DNA of 10,165 bases from an uncultured Collinsella sp. (lineage in GTDB: Bacteria; Actinomycetota; Coriobacteriia; Coriobacteriales; Coriobacteriaceae): NCBI GenBank assembly GCA_900550355.1, contig URRT01000062.1, positions 1-10,165 on the forward strand, given 5' to 3'. The translations under genes were made by a program, and so were the position numbers. Within the stretch, counting starts at the first letter, position 1; the number at the start of each line of letters is the position of its first letter. Below are positions 1 through 8,158 of the stretch, piece by piece. The notes below the pieces were generated by a model that had not been told where the DNA came from, made no database searches, and worked only from the letters and a program-made list of their open reading frames with translations.

Positions 1-118
1 GATTAATGGATGGAAACGGGTGTTCTATCGGGACACACATTTTGTCCTATAAGCCGGAAACCAGGGCGCCCTTTTGTTTTTTGCGCTGAGTGAGTGTCAT
101 GGTGAACGTTGCGTCGAA

Positions 119-134
119 GTCCTATATACAGGAC
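119..134. repeat. Short inverted repeat upstream of dnaB
   Basis: GTCCT (119-123) and AGGAC (130-134) are perfect complements around the AT-rich hexamer ATATAC. The element lies about 100 nt before the dnaB start in otherwise unassigned DNA. It could be a regulator site, a small RNA hairpin or the -10 region of a promoter (TATACA at 125-130 matches 4 of 6 consensus bases), but I see no good -35 partner. The structure is seen directly; any function is inference. Confidence 0.3.
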
Positions 135-225
135 CGTTCATCCGTTTGGTTCGGTGATGATTGGCGGCGCGCGGCGCGTTTTGGAGCCGTGGCTGATACT
201 ATGGATGCTCGCAAGCGATATGAAT

Positions 226-230
226 GAGGA
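226..230 (+). promoter_or_regulatory. Ribosome binding site choosing the dnaB start
   Basis: GAGGA at 226-230 lies 5 nt before the ATG at 236. Two other in-frame ATG codons, at 224 and 230, lie at or inside this element and have no comparable purine-rich site before them. This makes 236 the best-supported start of dnaB. Confidence 0.6.
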
Positions 231-235
231 TGCTC

Positions 236-1627
236 ATGGCATATGACGATAGGGAGACCGGGCTGACGGTTGAGGACCGCGGCTCAAAGTTGGGTCTTCC
301 CCAAAACCAAGATGCAGAGGCCAATGTACTGGCCGCTATGCTGCTATCGCCCGAGGTGGTCGAAGAGGCCCAGGTCGAGCTGCAGCCCGATGACTTCTAC
401 CGGCCCATTCATAAGACCATCTATACCGCGATGGTCGATATGTACAACAGCCGCATTCCCATCGACTCCATCTCGCTGATCGATTACCTGCGAAGCATCA
501 ACAAGCTCGATGCCGTGGGCGGCGAAGCGTACATTTTGGAGTTGATGGGTCAGACCCTGTCGCTCGTCAACTGGCAGCACCATGCCGCCATCGTCCGCCG
601 CGATTCGATGCTGCGTGAGCTGATCGGCGCCACCAACGAGATCAACGCGCTGGCATATAACGCCCCCACCGACACCAAAGAGGTCGTCGAGCTGGCCGAG
701 AGCAAGCTGCTCAAGGTCACGGCACGCGAGGTCAAGTCGAGCTACAAGACGCTGACCGAGTTTATGGTCGAGGCCTATAACGAGGCCGAGGAAGTGTGCC
801 AGGCCGGTGGCCAGGCTGCGGGCGTGCCCACGGGCTTCCCGTCACTCGACCGCATGCTCATGGGTTTTCGCGAGGGCCAGCTCATCATCATCGGCGCCCG
901 TCCTGCTGTAGGTAAGACGTCGTTCGCTCTGAACCTGGCGCTCAACGCTGCCGCTGCTGGTTATACCGTCGGCTTCTTCTCGCTGGAGATGTCGGGCAAG
1001 GAAATTGCCCAGCGTCTGATTTGCGCCTACGCCATGATCTCGATCAGTGACTTCCGCATGGGCCGCATTAGCCCCGAGCAGTGGGCCAATATCAACGAGG
1101 CCACGCAGACCTTGTCCAAGCTCGATATTCTGATTGACGATACGCCCGGCACCACAGTGACCGAGATTCGCGCCAAGAGCCGCCGCATGCTCCATAACAA
1201 GGAGAAGGCAATCATCATCCTGGACTACCTGCAGCTGGTGAGTCCTCCGCCGGGACGCCGCTCCGAGAGCCGTACCGTCGAGGTTTCGGAGATGTCGCGT
1301 GGTTTGAAGATCATGGCCAAGGAGCTCAAGATCCCGCTCATCGCGCTGTCACAGCTCTCGCGTCAGGTCGAATCCCGTACCGGCAAGCGCCCGCAGCTTT
1401 CCGACCTTCGTGAATCGGGCTCCATCGAGCAGGACGCCGATATCGTTATGTTCTTGGACCGCTCCGCCGACGAGGCCGAAGCCTCGCGCGACGATCGACC
1501 CGACGAGGGCGTTACGCGTATCGTCGTGGCCAAGAACCGTTCGGGCCCGATCGGCGACGTCGACCTGATGTTCCTGCCGGCATCTACCAAGTTCTATGAG
1601 CTTGATGGGGCACATGCCGAGGAGTAG
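236..1627 (+). CDS. dnaB: Replicative DNA helicase DnaB
   Basis: This is the hexameric ATP-driven helicase that unwinds the replication fork and recruits primase. With the ATG at 236 it has 463 residues, close to the usual family length of 440-470. The N-terminal primase-binding domain covers roughly residues 20-120 and opens with the typical PQNQDAEANVLAAML pattern. The RecA-like domain carries Walker A GARPAVGKTS (about 220-229, Lys227), Walker B ILDYLQLV (Asp330), the SQLSRQVE motif (from 372) and KNRSG (Lys433, Arg435), which corresponds to the lysine and arginine-finger motif acting on the neighbouring subunit's ATP. No intein interrupts the P-loop, a common insertion point in this family. 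ATG codons at 224 and 230 are alternative starts adding four or two residues. There is no clear terminator before purA, so some read-through into purA is possible. Confidence 0.97.
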   Translation: MAYDDRETGLTVEDRGSKLGLPQNQDAEANVLAAMLLSPEVVEEAQVELQPDDFYRPIHKTIYTAMVDMYNSRIPIDSISLIDYLRSINKLDAVGGEAYILELMGQTLSLVNWQHHAAIVRRDSMLRELIGATNEINALAYNAPTDTKEVVELAESKLLKVTAREVKSSYKTLTEFMVEAYNEAEEVCQAGGQAAGVPTGFPSLDRMLMGFREGQLIIIGARPAVGKTSFALNLALNAAAAGYTVGFFSLEMSGKEIAQRLICAYAMISISDFRMGRISPEQWANINEATQTLSKLDILIDDTPGTTVTEIRAKSRRMLHNKEKAIIILDYLQLVSPPPGRRSESRTVEVSEMSRGLKIMAKELKIPLIALSQLSRQVESRTGKRPQLSDLRESGSIEQDADIVMFLDRSADEAEASRDDRPDEGVTRIVVAKNRSGPIGDVDLMFLPASTKFYELDGAHAEE

Positions 1628-1654
1628 GACAGGCGCCCGTTGCACGGGTATACT
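1626..1654 (+). promoter_or_regulatory. Candidate promoter for purA
   Basis: AGGACA (1626-1631, 4 of 6 matches to the -35 consensus) and TATACT (1649-1654, 5 of 6 matches to the -10 consensus) are separated by exactly 17 nt. Transcription would start near 1661, leaving a leader of about 60 nt before purA. The -35 overlaps the dnaB stop codon. The spacer contains the inverted repeat CCCGT/ACGGG (1636-1640 and 1644-1648) directly against the -10 box, which might serve as an operator. The boxes are visible; promoter activity is inference. Confidence 0.5.
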
Positions 1655-1720
1655 GGGAATGTTTTGTGCTTCTGCGTGCCGGCATGGCGCGTAGACAGGC
1701 CATGAATGTAAGGAGTAAAC

Positions 1721-3007
<1,287 letters not shown>

Positions 3008-3029
3008 TCGGGACTATTTGGTTATTGCG

Positions 3030-3071
3030 ATATACCCCTTTGCAGCCCGGACGGGCGGCCGAGGGGTATAT
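3030..3071 (+). terminator. Stem-loop between purA and purD, possible terminator or attenuator
   Basis: A perfect 10-bp inverted repeat, ATATACCCCT (3030-3039) and AGGGGTATAT (3062-3071), encloses a second small hairpin, GCCCG/CGGGC (3045-3049 and 3052-3056). The RNA would form a two-tier stem starting about 22 nt after the purA stop. The bases after it (TTTGCTTG) are only weakly U-rich, so termination may be partial. Its right arm also contains TATATT (3067-3072), a good -10 match, although no -35 is at normal distance. It could therefore be a purA terminator, a purD leader structure or a promoter operator. I cannot decide between these from sequence alone. Confidence 0.45.
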
Positions 3072-3114
3072 TTGCTTGCAAAGGGCTCGCGCGGAGCGGG
3101 CCATTCATCCATAG

Positions 3115-3120
3115 AGGAGG
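3115..3120 (+). promoter_or_regulatory. Strong ribosome binding site setting a TTG start for purD
   Basis: AGGAGG at 3115-3120 is a full anti-16S match and lies 5 nt before the TTG at 3126. An ATG at 2958 in the same frame would overlap purA by 50 nt and translate the intergenic stem-loop, which is implausible. The site therefore fixes TTG as the purD start. Confidence 0.85.
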
Positions 3121-3125
3121 CACCC

Positions 3126-4430
3126 TTGAAGGCGGACACTCAAACCATCGACATCCTGTTGTTGGGCAGCGGCGGCCGCGAGCATGCTCTGGCAGCCAAG
3201 CTCGCAGCATCACCGCGCGCCGGCAAGCTCTACATCGCGCCGGGTAACGGCGGCACCGCGAGCTGCGGCGAGAACGTGGTTCTCGACGACTGCGATCCTG
3301 CGGCCGTGGCGGCGTTTGCTCAGAGCCACGGATGCGGACTCGTGGTAATTGGCCCCGAGGCTCCGCTCGTGGCGGGCGTGGCCGACGCCGTGCGCGCGGC
3401 GGGTATTCCCTGCTTTGGCCCGGGTGCCGAGGGCGCCCAGATGGAGGGCTCCAAGCTGTTCTCCAAGCAGCTCATGGAGCGTGCGGGCATTCCGACGGCA
3501 GCTTATGGTTCGTTTACCGACGAGGCTTCGGCTCTCGCCTACGTGCGCGAGCAGGGCGCCCCGCTGGTCGTCAAGGCCGACGGCCTTGCCGCGGGCAAGG
3601 GCGTTATCGTGGCGACCGAACTTGAGCAGGCCGAGGAGGCCGTGCGCGAGTGCTTTGGCGGCACCTTTGGCGATGCCGGCAACACCGTGGTTATCGAGGA
3701 GATGCTCGTTGGTCCCGAGTGCTCGCTGCTGGCCTTTACCGACGGCAAGACCGTGCGCCCCATGGCCACCTCGCAGGACCACAAGCGCGCGCTCGAGGGC
3801 GACAAGGGTCCCAACACCGGTGGCATGGGCGTCTACAGCCCGGTGCCCATCGTGACTGACGAGGAGCACGCCACCATGGTGAAGGTCATGGAGCAGACCG
3901 TGGCCGAGCTCGCTGCCGAGGGTATCGACTACCGCGCCTGCCTGTACGGCGGCTTTATGCTCACGCCTGCCGGCCCCAAGGTGCTGGAGTTCAATGCCCG
4001 CTTTGGCGACCCCGAGACGCAGGTCGTGCTGCCGCGCCTTAAGAACGACCTGGTTGAGGTCATGCTCGCTTGCGCCAACTGCGAGCTCGATCAGATTGAA
4101 CTCGACTGGCGCGACGAGTGGGCCGTGGCCGTTGTCCTGACGAGTGCAGGCTATCCCGGCGGCTACGAAAAGGGCAAGGTCATCACCGGTATCGCCGATG
4201 CCGAGGCCATGGAGAACGTGACCGTGTACCACGCGGGCACTGCCGTGGTGGACGGCCAGCTCGTGACCAATGGTGGCCGCGTGCTTGCCGTGACCGCTCT
4301 GGGTGACACGTTCGAGAACGCTCGCAACCTTGCCTACGAGGCCTGCGAGAAGATTGATTTTGAGGGCAAGACCCTGCGTCACGACATCGGCCTGCGCGCG
4401 CTGCGCGGCCGCGACGCCTGGGATGCCTAA
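3126..4430 (+). CDS. purD: Phosphoribosylamine-glycine ligase (GAR synthetase)
   Basis: PurD carries out the second step of de novo purine synthesis: it ligates glycine to 5-phosphoribosylamine with ATP to form GAR. The TTG start gives 434 residues, the normal length for a stand-alone PurD (about 420-435). The N-terminal domain opens with GSGGREHA (14-21) and includes GPEAPL. The ATP-grasp domain shows KADGLAAGKGV (150-160), QDHKR, DKGPNTGGMG and the metal-binding EFNARFGDPETQ (288-299). GGRVLAVTA lies in the C-terminal domain. Extending it to the upstream ATG at 2958 would add 56 residues with no family resemblance. It is not fused to PurN or PurM. It follows purA after 118 nt and is followed within about 20 nt by the Nudix gene, so those two are probably co-transcribed. 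Confidence 0.97.
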   Translation: MKADTQTIDILLLGSGGREHALAAKLAASPRAGKLYIAPGNGGTASCGENVVLDDCDPAAVAAFAQSHGCGLVVIGPEAPLVAGVADAVRAAGIPCFGPGAEGAQMEGSKLFSKQLMERAGIPTAAYGSFTDEASALAYVREQGAPLVVKADGLAAGKGVIVATELEQAEEAVRECFGGTFGDAGNTVVIEEMLVGPECSLLAFTDGKTVRPMATSQDHKRALEGDKGPNTGGMGVYSPVPIVTDEEHATMVKVMEQTVAELAAEGIDYRACLYGGFMLTPAGPKVLEFNARFGDPETQVVLPRLKNDLVEVMLACANCELDQIELDWRDEWAVAVVLTSAGYPGGYEKGKVITGIADAEAMENVTVYHAGTAVVDGQLVTNGGRVLAVTALGDTFENARNLAYEACEKIDFEGKTLRHDIGLRALRGRDAWDA

Positions 4431-4451
4431 AATCCGAGAGGAATGAGACGG

Positions 4452-5147
4452 ATGGACGAGAAGAACGAAGAGCTCGTGGACGCGCAGATCGTCGAAGAGG
4501 ACAGCCGCATGTATGGGCACGCCGAGGGCGAGCCTGGTGGCGAGGTCGCTGACGAGCCGGTGCTGGTGCTGGGCGACGACGACCCGCACGATGCCGAGCT
4601 GCACGAGAAGATTCTTTCGGAGGAGTGCGCCTGGAAGGGCAAGATCCTCGACGTCCACCGTCTTGAGGTCGAGCTGCCCAACGGTCACCGCAGCGCCCGC
4701 GATATCGTTCGCCATCCGGGTGCGGCGGCCGTTGTGGCACTGACCGAGAGCGGCAAGATCGTACTGGTGCGTCAGTACCGCACCGCCATCGACCGCGTGA
4801 CGGTCGAGATTCCCGCCGGCAAGCTCGATCCAGGCGAGGACCCGCTCGATTGCGCCAAGCGCGAACTGCATGAGGAGACGGGCTTTAGGGCTGGTCGTAT
4901 TCGCTTTTTGACGTCGATTGTCACGTCCTGCGGTTTTTGCGATGAGATCATCCACATCTACTTGGCTACCAAGCTCGAGTTTGATGCGCCCAACCCCGAT
5001 GATGACGAGTTTGTCAACGTGGACCTGGTGCCGCTGCACGAGCTGATCGACGCCGTGCTCGACGGCAAGATCGAAGACGCCAAGACCGTCGTAGGCGCCT
5101 TGGCCTGCGATAGCATCGCGCACCGCCTTGGGAGCGCGGAGCTTTAA
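4452..5147 (+). CDS. Nudix hydrolase, ADP-ribose pyrophosphatase type
   Basis: This is probably an enzyme that cleaves ADP-ribose to AMP and ribose-5-phosphate, returning pieces of NAD turnover to nucleotide metabolism. The Nudix box is complete at residues 123-145: G, five residues, E, seven residues, then RELHEETGF. The region before it (KGKILDVHRLEVELPNG, then IVRHPGAAAVV) resembles NudF-type ADP-ribose pyrophosphatases, which supports that subfamily over other Nudix enzymes. The first 50 or so residues are very acidic (runs of D and E) and precede the point where such enzymes usually begin. The start at 4452 is chosen because GAGAGG (4436-4441) is 10 nt upstream. The ATG at 4443 is only 1 nt from that site. 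An ATG at 4510 would shorten the extension. It lies directly behind purD, probably in one transcript. The substrate is inferred. Confidence 0.87.
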   Translation: MDEKNEELVDAQIVEEDSRMYGHAEGEPGGEVADEPVLVLGDDDPHDAELHEKILSEECAWKGKILDVHRLEVELPNGHRSARDIVRHPGAAAVVALTESGKIVLVRQYRTAIDRVTVEIPAGKLDPGEDPLDCAKRELHEETGFRAGRIRFLTSIVTSCGFCDEIIHIYLATKLEFDAPNPDDDEFVNVDLVPLHELIDAVLDGKIEDAKTVVGALACDSIAHRLGSAEL

Positions 5148-5159
5148 CGAGTGGGGATA

Positions 5160-5198
5160 GCCCTGGGACAAGTACTACTGATTGCTTTGTCTCAGGGC
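5160..5198 (+). terminator. Stem-loop between Nudix gene and ABC exporter gene
   Basis: GCCCTGGGACAA (5160-5171) pairs with TTGTCTCAGGGC (5187-5198), a 12-bp stem with one G-U pair and a loop of 15 nt. It begins 12 nt after the Nudix stop and lies 31 nt before the next ATG. The following bases (CTTACG) lack a T run, so it is a poor intrinsic terminator by the usual rule. It may slow or partly stop transcription, protect the purD-Nudix mRNA 3' end, or act as an operator. The pairing is certain; the role is inferred. Confidence 0.45.
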
Positions 5199-5229
5199 CT
5201 TACGTTGCTGATATTTCTTTGAGGATCAC

Positions 5230-7002
5230 ATGCTGAAGAGGTTTCTTTCGTATTACAAGCCCCAGATGGGGCTTTTTGTTGCTGATACTGTTTGTGCTCT
5301 GGTGCTTGCCGCCATTGACCTGGCGTTCCCCATTATTCTGCGCAATTTGACCGGTGGGCTGTTTACTCAGGGTCAGGCTGCCATTATGCAGGCGCTCGGC
5401 ATGATCGCGGTGGGCTTGGTGTTGATGTATGCCGTCCGCTGCGCCTGCCGCTACTTTGTGAGCTATTGGGGTCACGTGATGGGCGCGCGCATGGAGTCCA
5501 AGATGCGCGAGGACCTGTTCGACCAGTATGAGCGCTTTAGCTTTGCGTACTTCGACCGCAACAGCTCGGGCGACATGATGAGCCGCGTGGTCAACGACCT
5601 GTTCGATATCTGCGAGGCGGCGCACCACGTGCCCGAGTGGATCATCATCTGCGGCATCGAGATTATCGGCTCGTTTGTGATTCTCTTTACCATCGCCCCG
5701 GTGCTGGCGCTCGCCATGGCCGTGGTGACGGCGGCGTTTGCGGTCATCATGTTTTGGCAGAACATGCGCATGCGCGAGGTCTTTAGCGACAACCGCAAAA
5801 AAATCAGCGGCATCAATGCGCAGCTGCAGGATTCGCTGGCGGGCATGCGCGTGGTCAAGAGCTTTGCCAATGAGGAGACCGAACGCTTCAAGTTCCGCGC
5901 CTCCAACAATCGCTATCTTTCGTCCAAGGAGAACATGTATCACGCCATGGGCGTCTATACCGCGACGTATGGCCTGCTCTCGGGTGTGCTCTATGTGATC
6001 GTGGTGCTGCTGGGCGGCTGGCTGGTCGCCCAGGGACAGCTGCAGGCGGTCGATATGGCGACCTTCGCGCTCTACATTTCGCTGTTCTGCACGCCGCTCG
6101 AGACACTCGTCAATTCGGCCGAAACGTATCAGAAGGCTATCGCCGGCTTTAAGCGTATGGACGAGGTGCTCTCGACCGCGCCGGATATCCAGGACAAGCC
6201 GGGCGCCACGGATCTGCAGGTGACTGCCGGCGCCGTGGAGTATCACGACGTGTGCTTTAACTACGAGGATGTTGAGCTGGGCGAGGGCGATGCCGACGAG
6301 CGTCCCGTTATCGACCATATGGACCTGTCCATCAAGCCCGGGCAGACCATCGCTTTGGTTGGCCCTTCGGGCGGTGGCAAGTCCACGACCTGTTCGCTGC
6401 TGCCGCGCTTTTATGACGTGGCTGCCGGATCCATTAGCATCGACGGCCAAGACGTGCGCGATGTGACGCAGCAGAGCCTGCGCCGTGCCATCGGCCTGGT
6501 GCAGCAGGATGTCTATCTGTTTGACGGTACGATTGGCGAGAACATCGCCTACGGCAAGCCGGGCGCTACAGCGGAAGAGATCGCCGAGGCCGCCCGTCGC
6601 GCCAACATCGATGCCTTTATCGAGTCGCTTCCACAGGGCTACGACACCGTGGTGGGCGAGCGTGGCAGCCGTCTTTCGGGCGGACAGAAGCAGCGTGTTG
6701 CCATCGCGCGCGTGTTTCTCAAGAACCCCAAGATCCTGATCTTGGACGAGGCGACGAGTGCTTTGGATAACGAGAGCGAGGAGGCGGTCCAGGAGTCGCT
6801 CGAAGAGCTGGCACGCGGCCGTACCACAATCATCATCGCCCACCGTCTTTCGACCATTAAGCATGCTGACGAGATTGCGACCGTTGAGCATGGTCGCGTT
6901 GTGGAACGTGGCACGCATGAACAGCTTCTCGCCCGTGGCGGCACCTATGCCCGTTACTATCGAATGCAGTTCGAAGGTGCGCGTGCGCACGAGCTCGACT
7001 GA
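5230..7002 (+). CDS. ABC exporter half-transporter (membrane domain fused to ATPase)
   Basis: This is an ATP-driven exporter of the MsbA/BmrA/MdlB family, which works as a dimer in the cytoplasmic membrane. The substrate cannot be read from the sequence. Its 590 residues match the usual half-transporter length. An N-terminal six-helix membrane domain (first helix about 13-37, further helices near 50-72, 133-175 and 240-295) is followed by the nucleotide-binding domain. That domain has an A-loop tyrosine (Tyr345), Walker A GPSGGGKST (378-386), a Q-loop (Gln426), signature LSGGQ (482-486), Walker B ILILDE (Asp506, Glu507) and an H-loop histidine (His538). All catalytic residues are intact, so a homodimer could be functional, and no second half-transporter gene is adjacent. 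A short acidic insert (about 348-358) follows the A-loop. The start is supported by GAGGA at 5221-5225. The gene is 19 nt upstream of the next one, suggesting co-expression. Confidence 0.95.
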   Translation: MLKRFLSYYKPQMGLFVADTVCALVLAAIDLAFPIILRNLTGGLFTQGQAAIMQALGMIAVGLVLMYAVRCACRYFVSYWGHVMGARMESKMREDLFDQYERFSFAYFDRNSSGDMMSRVVNDLFDICEAAHHVPEWIIICGIEIIGSFVILFTIAPVLALAMAVVTAAFAVIMFWQNMRMREVFSDNRKKISGINAQLQDSLAGMRVVKSFANEETERFKFRASNNRYLSSKENMYHAMGVYTATYGLLSGVLYVIVVLLGGWLVAQGQLQAVDMATFALYISLFCTPLETLVNSAETYQKAIAGFKRMDEVLSTAPDIQDKPGATDLQVTAGAVEYHDVCFNYEDVELGEGDADERPVIDHMDLSIKPGQTIALVGPSGGGKSTTCSLLPRFYDVAAGSISIDGQDVRDVTQQSLRRAIGLVQQDVYLFDGTIGENIAYGKPGATAEEIAEAARRANIDAFIESLPQGYDTVVGERGSRLSGGQKQRVAIARVFLKNPKILILDEATSALDNESEEAVQESLEELARGRTTIIIAHRLSTIKHADEIATVEHGRVVERGTHEQLLARGGTYARYYRMQFEGARAHELD

Positions 7003-7021
7003 TTGATATGACAGGAAGTTT

Positions 7022-7987
7022 ATGGCTGACAAGAACCCTTTGACTCCGGAAGAAGTGACGGAGTTATTCTCCGAAATCGATGCATCCGGTGTCTTGGATC
7101 CCACGCTTGCCAAAAAGCGAACCGAGCGCATGCGTGAGAAGGAGGCTGCGGCCAAGCGCGGTGACAAAGCTGCGCTAGCGCAGCTGCGCAGCGAGGACCG
7201 CGCGAGCCAGGCAAAACATATCGACCCGCTGTCCGAGGACGATCCTTCGGGTTCGCAGGTGAGCCATACCATTACGAAGACCGCGATGGCCGTGGTCATT
7301 GGTATTTTGGTGCTGATCGTGGGCATGCAGATTGGCTACGGCGTGATGCGTCGTCTGAACACCGCCAACTTGTCCGAGAGCGTTTCGGTCGATACCGTTT
7401 CGACGGCGCTGAAGGGCGGCCTTGAGTGGGGCAACGGCTTTACGCAGTTCCCGCTCGACTTTACCGTCGATGAAGCCGATGAGCGTACGGGCACGGTCGA
7501 GGTGACGGTGCTGGACACATCGTCTGCCAACGAGCTCGAGCTGCTGTCCAACGGGCAGATTCAGGCCGCGGCACTTGCGACCAATGCGCTGCTCAACGAT
7601 AAAATCGACCGCGTGGTGTATAACGTTCACGCCTATATCGACGAGGATAGCAACATTCAGCACGATTCCTTCTTTGGCATGTTTCCCGCCCAGGGCCACC
7701 AGAGCGCCATCCTGACGTTCGTGTGGACCAAGAGCTCATCCAACGCCACGAATATCGACTGGAAGATGCGCATTGTGAGTATGGATGACACCATCGCCGA
7801 GCGCATTCAAAAACAGGTGAACTCGGTGTCGTCGTTGATTGAGGACCCGGTGGTGAGCCAGACCAAGATTGACGAGGAAAAGGACGAACGTGACCTGGAA
7901 CATCGTCTGCATGGCCGCGAGATTTTCCGCGGCGGCAAGCCCGATCGCTCACCGTCCGATCTGCTGGAACAGGACAAGAAAAAGTAA
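7022..7987 (+). CDS. Unrecognised single-pass membrane protein
   Basis: I do not recognise this 321-residue protein. The first 85 residues are charged and hydrophilic, with a lysine/arginine/glutamate-rich stretch (about 30-60) that may be helical or coiled. One strong hydrophobic segment follows at about 88-109 and ends in RR. Residues 112-275 look like a soluble mixed alpha/beta domain, probably outside the membrane if the N-terminus is cytoplasmic. The last 45 residues are very charged and end in KKK. There is no N-terminal signal peptide and no known catalytic motif. AGGA at 7013-7016 lies 5 nt before the ATG. It begins 19 nt after the ABC exporter gene and is the last gene before a strong terminator, so it is likely co-transcribed with the exporter and may be a membrane partner or simply share its promoter. 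The partnership is inference. Confidence 0.85.
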   Translation: MADKNPLTPEEVTELFSEIDASGVLDPTLAKKRTERMREKEAAAKRGDKAALAQLRSEDRASQAKHIDPLSEDDPSGSQVSHTITKTAMAVVIGILVLIVGMQIGYGVMRRLNTANLSESVSVDTVSTALKGGLEWGNGFTQFPLDFTVDEADERTGTVEVTVLDTSSANELELLSNGQIQAAALATNALLNDKIDRVVYNVHAYIDEDSNIQHDSFFGMFPAQGHQSAILTFVWTKSSSNATNIDWKMRIVSMDDTIAERIQKQVNSVSSLIEDPVVSQTKIDEEKDERDLEHRLHGREIFRGGKPDRSPSDLLEQDKKK

Positions 7988-7993
7988 GAGGCC

Positions 7994-8036
7994 ATCATCC
8001 CGCGTGAGCCACAAGCCCACGCGGGATGATTTTTCT
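7994..8036 (+). terminator. Strong intrinsic terminator
   Basis: A perfect 13-bp stem, ATCATCCCGCGTG (7994-8006) with CACGCGGGATGAT (8018-8030), has an 11-nt loop and is followed directly by a T run (8030-8034). It begins 6 nt after the stop codon of the membrane protein gene and closes that transcript, isolating it from carA. No T run follows the stem on the opposite strand, so it should act in the + direction only. Confidence 0.93.
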
Positions 8037-8044
8037 GGGACGGG

Positions 8045-8106
8045 GATTAAATAATCAATATGCATAGAAAGTCATAATTATCATTTCGTAAACATTTCGA
8101 TGAAAT
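8045..8106 (+). promoter_or_regulatory. AT-rich control region upstream of carA with repeated motifs
   Basis: This stretch is far richer in A and T than anything else in the window. It holds an ATAATTAT palindrome (8074-8081), two direct copies of CATTTCG (8082-8088 and 8093-8099) spaced 11 nt apart, about one helical turn, and the inverted repeat ATTTC/GAAAT (8094-8098 and 8102-8106). The 18 nt centred on ATAATTAT match about 12 positions of the E. coli arginine-repressor box. carAB is often under arginine control, so an ArgR operator is possible, but chance matches are likely in AT-rich DNA. Confidence 0.35.
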
Positions 8107-8131
8107 TAACGCCATGAGGCATGCTTGCGGT

Positions 8132-8137
8132 TACAAT
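8132..8137 (+). promoter_or_regulatory. Candidate -10 box for carA
   Basis: TACAAT matches 5 of 6 bases of the -10 consensus and sits between perfect inverted arms GCGGT (8127-8131) and ACCGC (8138-8142). The best -35 candidate, TTAACG (8106-8111), leaves a rather long 20-nt spacer. Transcription would begin near 8144, giving a leader of about 50 nt that contains essentially only the PyrR-type hairpin. Confidence 0.45.
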
Positions 8138-8158
8138 ACCGCGAGGCCTAACTACACA

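Noticed and set aside
31..53. GGACA/TGTCC inverted repeat followed by TATAAG as a promoter or operator
   Set aside because: TATAAG is a fair -10 match, but no -35 lies at a normal spacing, and the arms are only 5 bp with no supporting context.
63..82. AGGGCGCCCT palindrome followed by a T-rich run, resembling a terminator for a gene to the left
   Set aside because: The palindrome has no room for a loop. With a 4-nt loop only three base pairs remain, which is too weak to call.
4183..4740. Arginine-rich - strand frame across the purD-Nudix junction
   Set aside because: Its low-complexity Arg/Pro/Ser composition is a reading-frame artefact of GC-rich DNA, and it overlaps confirmed + strand coding sequence.
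3210..5171. 653-codon open frame on the - strand opposite purD and the Nudix gene
   Set aside because: It spans two well-identified + strand genes and the gap between them. Its composition is that of an antisense shadow and it has no motif.
5187..5215. TTGTCT and GATATT 17 nt apart as a promoter for the ABC exporter
   Set aside because: Transcription would begin at about the ribosome binding site (5221-5225), leaving almost no leader. Both boxes match only 4 of 6 bases.
5200..7326. 708-codon open frame on the - strand opposite the ABC exporter
   Set aside because: It covers the whole exporter gene with all its ATPase motifs and runs into the next gene. Its composition is histidine- and alanine-rich shadow sequence, so not a real gene.
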